Shown: in pieces, positions 58,501 to 64,000 of the stretch
Layout: each line of letters begins with the position of its first letter
Numbering within the stretch: the first letter of the stretch is position 1
From: Bacteroidales bacterium
Lineage (GTDB): Bacteria > Bacteroidota > Bacteroidia > Bacteroidales > UBA932
NCBI GenBank assembly: GCA_016287075.1
Contig: JAEEVC010000004.1
Coordinates: 1 to 64,000, forward strand
Length of the DNA stretch: 64,000 nt
Reading direction: 5' to 3'
The notes under the pieces: generated by a model
What the model saw: the letters and a program-made list of their open reading frames with translations, nothing else
Told to the model about the DNA's origin: nothing
Database searches by the model: none
Position numbers and translations under genes: made by a program

Positions 58501-59895
58501 CTGAAGTTTGATGCGACGGGCGAGATTGGCATTGTAGTCAGCCAGCAAGTCGGCAATGGTCATCACGGTCTCCGGAATCGTGCCGCCGTCTGCGATGACG
58601 GCAGCATCACCGATCGCAGTGATCTGCGGAGCGCCGTTATAAAGATAACCGCTACCCTTGACGACACCGCTGATCTTCTTGCCCGCGACCAGGCCATGGC
58701 CGTTCAGGTAGAGCAGGATTGCGCCGGACGCGTCCTCGATAAAGGCGTTGTTGCCGTTGACATAGGAAACGACCGCACCCGTGAGGTTGGCGCTGTAGGC
58801 GCTCGGGTTGTTGCGGTCGGTGGACGTGATCTGGGCCGTGATCTCCGCCACGGTGGTGGCGACGCTCGCGCCCTTCTGGGTGAGGGTCAGTTCAATGGCG
58901 GAGACTCCGTCGGCGGTCAGGGTGAACTTGGCCACGCGGGCCTCGGCAGCCGTGTTGGCCGCTACCTTGACCGTGATATTGCCGCTCTCGGTGCCTTCCT
59001 TGGTGTAGTCGGTAACCCAGGCATAGGTCTCCTTCGGGGTGACGGTCCACTTGGCGATGTTCTTCGCCGTGACGGCAAAGGTCGCCTCGGTCTCGTCGGC
59101 GAGGATCTCGGCCGCATCCTTGTCCACGGAAAGCACCGGGCTGGAGCCTTCCTTGAGGGAGATGAGCCAGGCCTCGTTCTGGACGGTCTCAGGGGTGTTG
59201 CCCTTGTAATTGACGCACTTGCCGTAGACGAGGACCTCGTCACCGACGCTGATGTTGCGGGCGTTCGGATCGGAGTACTTCACGCCGGTCTTCTCTCCTT
59301 CCGGAGTGATATAGAGGCAGCGGTAGCACTGGAAGACCTTGCCTTCATTCTTGCCGTCATCGGAGATGTAGAAGTGGGCATTGCCGTAGTCATCAGCCTT
59401 ATACGGGGCGGTGATGCTGCAGATGATACCCTTGATGTACACCTCTTCGGTCTTGGCGTCGCCCGGCTTTTCGGCGACCCAGTCATAGGCCTTGGAAGCC
59501 GTGAAGGGGTTCTCCTTGGTGCCGTACTTGACGCCGCCGCTCTGTTCGACGGTCAGCAGCTGGGTGTCGTTCCCGGCCTTGAAGGCGATCTCGGCCTTGC
59601 GGGCCTTCTCGCCGCCGGCAAGGACGGCGACTCTCACTTTCGAAATACCCACTCCGCCGCTGGCGGGGGTCACGGTAACCCAGTCGGCATCCGCGGGAAC
59701 GGTTGCCGTCCAGGACGCCTGGGCGTTGACTTCGACTTCGGCCTCGCCGGCCGTCTTTCCGTCAAAGCTCAGCATCGAAGGCTTTACATCGACAGCGAGG
59801 TTCGACTCGCTGACCGGAGCCTCCAGCTGGCAGCCCGTGAAAAGGGCCGCGCCGGCCAGAAGGCCGAGAAGCAGTTTATGGAGTTTCATATGCAT
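55537..59895 (-). CDS. Giant BACON/OB-fold/GLUG-like surface lipoprotein
   Basis: 1452 residues with a lipobox (LLLGLLAGAALFTGC, Cys22). Order: BACON domain (about 35-120), an OB domain (about 125-250: EEVYIKGIICSITAPYKADD, ISVGDEVLVYGKCVNYKGNT) homologous to one in the protein at 54096-55364, a second BACON-like part (about 255-345), another OB domain (about 350-435), and a 170-residue domain with YPRDPITNYAGSFSAKRALL near 770. A long beta-helix with GLUG-like repeats (FAGTFDGDGKTIKNMS, GGVVGQTPSNAN, GGLAGYINAS) fills about 820-1420. It is probably a surface adhesin or ligand-capture protein for the receptor gene 10 bp upstream. The ligand is unknown. Confidence 0.75.
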   Translation of the reverse strand: MHMKLHKLLLGLLAGAALFTGCQLEAPVSESNLAVDVKPSMLSFDGKTAGEAEVEVNAQASWTATVPADADWVTVTPASGGVGISKVRVAVLAGGEKARKAEIAFKAGNDTQLLTVEQSGGVKYGTKENPFTASKAYDWVAEKPGDAKTEEVYIKGIICSITAPYKADDYGNAHFYISDDGKNEGKVFQCYRCLYITPEGEKTGVKYSDPNARNISVGDEVLVYGKCVNYKGNTPETVQNEAWLISLKEGSSPVLSVDKDAAEILADETEATFAVTAKNIAKWTVTPKETYAWVTDYTKEGTESGNITVKVAANTAAEARVAKFTLTADGVSAIELTLTQKGASVATTVAEITAQITSTDRNNPSAYSANLTGAVVSYVNGNNAFIEDASGAILLYLNGHGLVAGKKISGVVKGSGYLYNGAPQITAIGDAAVIADGGTIPETVMTIADLLADYNANLARRIKLQGVTVTKAMGGKDENGKALRNGEVAQGENKINVYAQKNDGSLVLEAGATGDMICYPTLYNTTKQVSFFDNADFTATGGVEPAAATIKDFAKEFVKVIDIWNATVGEIKMHSTVDATPNAHYIPDDTTIKVGDKTYNTADMYETASRSYLLLRGYDGLDTENYGAGKIAALAGGAQAMSTTEVPATHDYTWGSAPYNELGTYDIATGQGTGNNGHLIKIVDGKAVHSQVDVTILDNQVMRALNYSHGKDISNMCTYPRDPITNYAGSFSAKRALLTYAFFFKYMLDNNLDKADGIGADVAIRSELFGDENAQPEEGVTIKTAEELVQFLAAAPTCAETDVFTLGSDIDLAGVDITPATSFAGTFDGDGKTIKNMSAQNGLFAELSGTVKNLKMTNAVLNYTGTWPDMTGYALVASKSTGTVLDCDINGDIKVSGPGTDAEGTAARVYCAGIVGEMTTGTIQGCKFSGSVDVELKEKSKGISSIAGVVARAGVDGQTGKVIVKDCVNEASVKFLFSGASKAMAKFGIGGVVGQTPSNANVKETGRNFDCGIIENVINRGNLEWEYPAGGSGSYPCLGGVVGAVEGELHHAENYGTLKYTGSKTTAVTDASIGGVAGYVTGNASDCHNYGTITLDSGFAGGTSLAQNGGNTDWSTFGGVFGNVGPFIANKTNNSATPVLVENISNNAELVLTPRMVNTGGPQMCIAGVIGAATANLKNIVNNKPITIKTQTKLSNASALVGYLAADMEGGVNKAAVVFDGLSEEGNYPNSEQVYFGGIVGYITKTSKLVRCENHGDVTFQNILTTPGALSYVGGINGQYTGGFEMTECVNDGTVTSTANNPVCLGGLSGSFNGMMTNCTNSGKVNYASTYVSGTAGKEPEIGGLAGYINASMAGCQSKGEIIAGAGFAGGLAGGCGQDANGLLWKGTTVSCSISGDALKSAVVGRWRDEGTTVLSLGAEGEPVTVSSQLAAFPLCAALKGNAIAEVNVVRE

Positions 59896-59904
59896 TGCGT
59901 CGGA

Positions 59905-62900
59905 TTAGTTGAACATATATTTGACACCGAGCTGGAGATACCAGCACTGGCCGCGGGACTGGGAGAGCCGCCAGGTATGGGGGGCGACACCGTTCTTGTC
60001 CGGAGCGACGTTGGATTTGAAGATCGGCTGGCCGTTGGCGTTGACCGTGTCGAAGACCATGATCTGGCCGTTTTCGCAGCTGTCATCCAGCACCTTGCTC
60101 ACGCCCCAGGTGTCGTTCATCAGGTTGGTGAAGTTCATCAGGTCGGCGCTCAGCTGCAGGGTCTGGGTGGTGCCGCCGAGGCGGATGCGCAGATCCTGGG
60201 TGACGCGGAGGTCGAACTTGTGGACCATCGGGGCGAAGGCGGAGTAGGCCTCGGCATACTGTCCCATGTGGGAGGAGAGGTACTGGTCCTGGGCGATGAA
60301 GTCCATGACGTACTTCTTGTCCTGCTCGGTCGTGAAGAGGATGTCGTTGCCGTCCTTCGGGATGTAGATGAGGTCGGTGTTGATGCCGTCGCCGTTGAAG
60401 TCGTTGGCGTAGGTGAAGCTGTAGCCGCCGGGGATGTAGCCCTCATAGAAGACGCTGATGAGCGTCGGCAGGCGGAACGGGGTCTTGTAGCTGACGGAGG
60501 CCATCAGGCGGTCCGGAGCGGCGAAACGGGAGTTCTGCAGCACCGTGAAGTTCGGGCCTTCGACCGTGTAGAGGCCGGTGAACACGGACTCGGCGTTGTT
60601 GCCGGGCATGCCCGTGAGCTCCTTCTGCTCGGTGTGGGTGTAGGAGAACATGAGCTTGAGGTTCCTGACGGGCTCGATGTTCGTATTGAAGTTGAAGATC
60701 CAGCCGTAACCCTTGTCGGTGTTGGTCAGCACGTAGGCCGGGATGTTGGTCCAGCTCTGGTTGGCCTTGGACGGATAGATGTGGCGGTTGTCGGGACCGG
60801 TGAAGCGGGACCAGGAAGCGTTGTCCTTCGTGTTCCAGTTCTTGATCAGGGTGCCGTTGACGGTCTTGTTGAAGATGCCTTCCGCGGTCATCGTCCAGGG
60901 GAACGGGGTCGGGAGGTTCAGGTCAAGGGCGAGGGAGGACTTCCAGATCTGGGGCATCTTGAAGTTCGGGTCCACGCCGTTGATCGTGGACTGCAGGGCG
61001 CCGTCTTCCGGCTTGATGTCGATCGGGTTGTTCACCGGGTCGAGCTCGTTGAGCTTCCGGAGGATGTCGCCCGTGTCGGTCAGGAGCTTGCCGCCGTTGT
61101 TCTTCGCCGCGAAGGCGTCGAGGTTCGGGTTACGCATCTTGACAGTCTGGTCGGTATTGTACACCGTGGAGAGGACGGAGAGGTGCTGGAACATCGCCGC
61201 GTTGGACGGCATGTTCGTCAGGTACACGAGCGGGAGACGGCCGGCGAAGAGGCCGGTGCCGCCGCGGACCTTCATCGACTTGTCACCGAAGATGTCCCAG
61301 GTGAAGCCCACGCGCGGGGAAATCTGGACATTGGTCTTCGGCCAAAGGCCGGTGTCGATGTGCGTGCCGCCGAAATCCAGGTCATAGATGGCCTGGTTCT
61401 TCATGATGTCGTTGTTGTTGTAGAGGATGGTGTCGAAACGGACGCCGGCGGTCAGCTTGAACCGGTCGGTGACGTTCCACTCATCCTGGGCATACAGGCC
61501 GAGCTGAGTGAACTGGATACGGGCGGAAGGGGTGTCATTGCCGCCGTAACCATAGGTAAGGGCCACGGTCTCAGGCGCTTCCCCGTTCAGGAAGTCATCC
61601 ATGGAGCTGAAGCGGTAGTAGCCCGCGCCTTCACGCATATAGGCGTTGTCGGCGAACTGGTACTCGAAGCTCGCACCGGCCGTCAGCTTGTGGGCGCCGG
61701 CATAGTAAGTCACGTCGTCCTTCACGTTGAGGACGCGGTTGTGGACGCCGTTGTACCAGGTGAAGAGCTCATAACCCGCGGAGATGTACGGATACAGCGG
61801 GAGGGTCTGGCCCTTGTCGTTGGTGTACGGCTTCATGATGTCGATGAAGGGGAACTTGGAGGAATCGGAACCGCGGACGTCCTCGATGTTGGAGTAGGTC
61901 GCGAGGAACTGGTTCGACAGGTTCGCGCCGAGGCGGCTGTTGAGGTCGAAGGACACGGACCAGACGTTGTTCTCGGTGGAATAGATGGAGTTGGCGAAGG
62001 CCATCGAGTATTCGGAGAGGCGGTTCAGGCCGTTGAGGCGGTAGCCCTTCTCACCGAGGACCGGGTCGTTGAAGTCGCCGGAGTTGCCGTTGGTGCCGGT
62101 CCAGGACTGGTTCTTCGTGTAGTTGTAACGGAGGGCCAGGTGGTGGTCCTGGTTGATGTTCCAGTCGATGCGGCCGAGGAGCTTGAGGTTGCTGAACGGA
62201 CGGTCGTAGTTGGTGTAGCCGCCGGTCTCATAGCCATAGACGTTCCTCAGGTGCTCGGCGACCTTGTCCATGTCGGCCTCGGTGGCACGGGAGATGGACT
62301 TCTTGGAATCACCGATGCCGTCCTTGGACGGACGCCAGGGGCAGTAGCTGGCCTCGCGGACGCTGCCGCTGTATTCGCCGCTCAGGAAGAAGAAGAGCTT
62401 GTTCTTGATGATCGGGCCGCCGATGGTACCGCCGTAAACCGTGCTGTTGGAGTAGGTTCCGGTCGCTTCCGCGCCGCCGATGGTCTTGCCGCGGCCCCAG
62501 TCCGCATTCTGGTGGTAGGCGTAAGCCGTGGCCCGGAAGGTGTTGGTACCGGACTTGGTGATGGCGTTGACGCCGCCGCCGATGAAGTTGGACTGACGCA
62601 CGTCGAACGGGGAGACGACGACCTGGACCTCCTCGATGGCGTCGAGGGAAACCGGCATGCCGCCGCCCGGGAGCGCATCGGAGAGACCGAAGTTGTTGTT
62701 GAAGTTCGCACCGTCGATGGTGAAGTTCGTGCCGCGCCCGTCAAGGCCGCCGAAGCTCAAGCCGTCGCCGCCATACGGGGACAGCTTGGCGATGGAGGAG
62801 ATGTTACGGGAAGCAGCCGGGAGCGTGAGGATGTCCTCGTTGGAGATGTTGGTGGTGGCACCGGTCTTCTCCTGGGCGGCGAACTTCGACGCCGGGGTGG

Positions 62901-63270
62901 CCACGACGACGACTTCCTGGAGGAACTCGCTGGACTCGGAGATCTTCGCATTGATGTTGTAGATTTCACCGAGCTGGAGGGTCACATCGGTGAATTCCAC
63001 GGTCTGGTAGCCAAGGCAGGTGAATTCCACCTTGTAGGGACCGCCGGTACGCATACCCTGGATGGTATAACGTCCGTCACCGTTCGTCGTAGCGCCGTAC
63101 AGGGTACCGGAAGGTACATGGACGGCAACGATGGCCGCACCCGGAACGGGTTCTCCGTTCTGGTCCGAAACCTTACCCGCGAGGGTGGAGGTCGTCACCT
63201 GGGCAAAGGCGACAACGCCCGCAAGCATCGAAACGGCTGCGAGCATCAGGCTTTTTAAAGTTTTGCGCAT
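59905..63270 (-). CDS. Oar-like TonB-dependent outer-membrane receptor
   Basis: 1121 residues from the ATG at 63270, which opens a signal peptide (MRKTLKSLMLAAVSMLAGVV); the upstream frame overlaps the promoter. Carboxypeptidase-like domain about 25-110 (LAGKVSDQNGEPVPGAAIVA, TTNGDGRYTIQGMRTGGPYK). Plug about 125-260 (LTLPAASRNISSIAKLSPYG, GRGTNFTIDGANFNNNFGLS, DVRQSNFIGGGVNAITKSGT). A very large barrel follows, ending LQLGVKYMFN. This matches Oar-type receptors, which differ from SusC and are known to transport large or protein-linked cargo in Myxococcus and Bacteroidetes. It is followed after 10 bp by the giant lipoprotein. Confidence 0.92.
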   Translation of the reverse strand: MRKTLKSLMLAAVSMLAGVVAFAQVTTSTLAGKVSDQNGEPVPGAAIVAVHVPSGTLYGATTNGDGRYTIQGMRTGGPYKVEFTCLGYQTVEFTDVTLQLGEIYNINAKISESSEFLQEVVVVATPASKFAAQEKTGATTNISNEDILTLPAASRNISSIAKLSPYGGDGLSFGGLDGRGTNFTIDGANFNNNFGLSDALPGGGMPVSLDAIEEVQVVVSPFDVRQSNFIGGGVNAITKSGTNTFRATAYAYHQNADWGRGKTIGGAEATGTYSNSTVYGGTIGGPIIKNKLFFFLSGEYSGSVREASYCPWRPSKDGIGDSKKSISRATEADMDKVAEHLRNVYGYETGGYTNYDRPFSNLKLLGRIDWNINQDHHLALRYNYTKNQSWTGTNGNSGDFNDPVLGEKGYRLNGLNRLSEYSMAFANSIYSTENNVWSVSFDLNSRLGANLSNQFLATYSNIEDVRGSDSSKFPFIDIMKPYTNDKGQTLPLYPYISAGYELFTWYNGVHNRVLNVKDDVTYYAGAHKLTAGASFEYQFADNAYMREGAGYYRFSSMDDFLNGEAPETVALTYGYGGNDTPSARIQFTQLGLYAQDEWNVTDRFKLTAGVRFDTILYNNNDIMKNQAIYDLDFGGTHIDTGLWPKTNVQISPRVGFTWDIFGDKSMKVRGGTGLFAGRLPLVYLTNMPSNAAMFQHLSVLSTVYNTDQTVKMRNPNLDAFAAKNNGGKLLTDTGDILRKLNELDPVNNPIDIKPEDGALQSTINGVDPNFKMPQIWKSSLALDLNLPTPFPWTMTAEGIFNKTVNGTLIKNWNTKDNASWSRFTGPDNRHIYPSKANQSWTNIPAYVLTNTDKGYGWIFNFNTNIEPVRNLKLMFSYTHTEQKELTGMPGNNAESVFTGLYTVEGPNFTVLQNSRFAAPDRLMASVSYKTPFRLPTLISVFYEGYIPGGYSFTYANDFNGDGINTDLIYIPKDGNDILFTTEQDKKYVMDFIAQDQYLSSHMGQYAEAYSAFAPMVHKFDLRVTQDLRIRLGGTTQTLQLSADLMNFTNLMNDTWGVSKVLDDSCENGQIMVFDTVNANGQPIFKSNVAPDKNGVAPHTWRLSQSRGQCWYLQLGVKYMFN

Positions 63271-63302
63271 AAAATTTTGATGAATAGAATAATTTTCCGG
63301 CG

Positions 63303-63332
63303 CGAAAATAACACATTTATCCGGATTGTCAA
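63303..63332 (-). promoter_or_regulatory. Promoter of the Oar-like receptor operon
   Basis: On the minus strand: TTG (63330-63332), a 19-nt spacer and TATTTTCG (63303-63310), with one deviation from TAnnTTTG. The leader is about 30 nt. Confidence 0.7.
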
Positions 63333-63347
63333 AGACAATCAACCCGT

Positions 63348-63368
63348 TTTTATCAACATTTTATCAAC
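63348..63368 (+). repeat. Two 10-bp direct repeats between divergent promoters
   Basis: TTTTATCAAC at 63348-63357 and 63359-63368, one helical turn apart. Each contains TTATCAAC(A/G), one base from the DnaA box TTATCCACA. They sit just upstream of the metK -33 element and could be a regulator site for metK or the divergent receptor gene. Confidence 0.4.
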
Positions 63369-63371
63369 GGA

Positions 63372-63403
63372 TTTGCACTTCCGGGAATAATGTGCTACCT
63401 TTG
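63372..63403 (+). promoter_or_regulatory. Promoter of metK
   Basis: TTTG (63372-63375), a 20-nt spacer and TACCTTTG (63396-63403), an exact Bacteroidetes promoter. Transcription would begin at about 63409, at the first base of the riboswitch stem. Confidence 0.82.
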
Positions 63404-63407
63404 CCGT

Positions 63408-63457
63408 CCCGTGGATGGATTTGACTGCTTGCAACCACGCTAAAAAATGCTAAAATC
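63408..63457 (+). promoter_or_regulatory. SAM-II riboswitch aptamer upstream of metK
   Basis: A CGTGG/CCACG stem (63410-63414 with 63435-63439) encloses GGATTTGACTGCTTGCAA, followed by CTAAAAAATGCTAAA. This matches the order and conserved bases of the SAM-II pseudoknot (P1 stem, GATTTNAC, TTGCAA, then an A-rich segment with GCTAAA). A gene for SAM synthesis follows, the expected regulon. Binding of S-adenosylmethionine should lower metK expression. The class is assigned from memory of the consensus, not from a covariance model. Confidence 0.75.
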
Positions 63458-63492
63458 GGCTCCGTGCTCGATGAAAGCAGGGGCCATTTTTT
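63458..63492 (+). terminator. Riboswitch-linked intrinsic terminator before metK
   Basis: GGCTCC (63458-63463) pairs with GGGGCC (63480-63485), with an inner TGCT/AGCA stem, followed by a run of six T's (63487-63492). It begins immediately after the SAM-II aptamer and ends 11 bp before the ATG, so control is probably by transcription termination. Confidence 0.8.
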
Positions 63493-63503
63493 GTATACGG
63501 AAC

Positions 63504-64000
63504 ATGAAAGCGAAAAACTATCTCTTTACGTCCGAATCGGTGTCCGAGGGGCACCCGGACAAGGTGGCGGACCAGATCAGCGACGCCATCCTCGATGAAT
63601 TCCTCCGCCAGGACCCGGAGGCGAAAGTCGCCTGCGAGACCTTCTGCTCGACCGGCATGGTCGTGGTGATGGGCGAGGTGAAGGCCGAAGCCTATGTGGA
63701 CATCCAGACGACGGTGCGGAACACCATCCGCCGCATCGGCTACAACAAGGCCGAGTACATGTTCGACAGCAGCAGCTGCGGCGTCCTCTCCGCCCTCCAC
63801 GAGCAGAGCCCGGACATCAACCGCGGCGTCGAGCGGGCGGACCCGGACGAGCAGGGCGCCGGCGACCAGGGCATGATGTTCGGTTATGCCTGCAACGAGA
63901 CGGCGGAATACATGCCCCTGCCCCTCTATCTGAGCCACCTGACCCTCAAGGAACTGGCCGATATCCGGCACAACGAGCCGGAGCTGATGCCCTATCTCCG
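63504..64000 (+). CDS. metK: S-adenosylmethionine synthetase (N-terminal part)
   Basis: Makes S-adenosylmethionine from methionine and ATP in the cytoplasm. The first 165 or so codons are visible; the rest runs beyond the window. The start [20 protein letters not shown] is typical, with the ATP/metal motif [15 protein letters not shown] near 13-27, GMVVVMGEV near 51-59, and the signature [12 protein letters not shown] near 118-129. Controlled by the SAM-II riboswitch and terminator directly upstream. The promoter, leader and start are complete, and no abnormality is visible. Confidence 0.97.
   Translation, partial: MKAKNYLFTSESVSEGHPDKVADQISDAILDEFLRQDPEAKVACETFCSTGMVVVMGEVKAEAYVDIQTTVRNTIRRIGYNKAEYMFDSSSCGVLSALHEQSPDINRGVERADPDEQGAGDQGMMFGYACNETAEYMPLPLYLSHLTLKELADIRHNEPELMPYL

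Noticed and set aside
56131..63258. Uninterrupted plus-strand frame of 2375 codons
   Set aside because: It lies opposite the Oar-like receptor and the giant lipoprotein, whose signals, domains and promoters are clear. The translation is Val/Gly/Asp/Arg-rich without domains, which is what antisense frames of GC-rich codons give.

Overview
The window looks like a high-GC member of the Bacteroidales. Three things point there. Upstream of many genes there is a Bacteroidetes-type promoter (TTG, 18-20 nt, then TAnnTTTG). The gene content is typical: TonB-dependent receptors with carboxypeptidase-like N-terminal domains, BACON-type and OB-fold lipoproteins, DUF4252, DUF3244, DUF5689 and DUF1460 proteins, and an S41 protease. 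Most secreted products have Sec signals or lipoboxes of the kind seen in this phylum. The genus cannot be fixed from sequence alone; Rikenellaceae or rumen/gut Bacteroidales relatives are a guess.

Layout. 0-5.6 kb: the end of a BspA-like leucine-rich protein, enolase on its own promoter, and an overlapping set of three exported enzymes (S41 protease, metallophosphoesterase, DUF1460 amidase). 5.7-7.7 kb: a four-gene ECF sigma operon with a DUF4252 protein at each end and a membrane protein as probable partner of the sigma factor. 7.8-9.5 kb: rdgB-recO. Three genes here (the membrane protein, rdgB and recO) each carry a different in-frame tandem repeat. 9.6-12.1 kb: a WG-repeat secreted protein. 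12-21.2 kb, minus strand: rnr, an M16 peptidase, an outer-membrane barrel protein and a phosphoesterase, probably one operon.

21.3-39.3 kb is an accessory island, visibly more AT-rich in its centre (about 24.7-37 kb). It holds a DUF234 AAA ATPase, a PD-(D/E)XK (Rpn-type) nuclease gene and a polymorphic-toxin locus. The toxin locus reads from a TPR/HTH regulator (39.3 kb) through a DUF3244 protein, a large SpvB/TcB-like secreted protein and a full-length RHS protein with a variable C-terminal tip. A putative immunity gene and an array of displaced tips, tip remnants and further candidate immunity genes follow. Most of the immunity candidates have a signal peptide or one N-terminal membrane segment.

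39.4-39.7 kb: a non-coding RNA with its own promoter and terminator, probably 6S-like. 39.7-55.4 kb, minus strand: a nine-gene operon from one strong promoter, ending at a clear terminator. It encodes OB-fold lipoproteins, a BACON-NUC1 nuclease lipoprotein, an exported endonuclease/exonuclease/phosphatase, a TonB-dependent receptor, a DUF5689 lipoprotein, an M3 peptidase, ManA and a GH3 glycosidase. I read it as a candidate extracellular nucleic-acid and nucleoprotein scavenging locus. 55.5-63.3 kb: an Oar-like TonB-dependent receptor and a 1452-residue surface lipoprotein. 63.4-64 kb: metK, preceded by a promoter, a SAM-II-like riboswitch and an intrinsic terminator; it runs off the window.

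No tRNA, rRNA, CRISPR array, prophage or intact insertion sequence was recognised.
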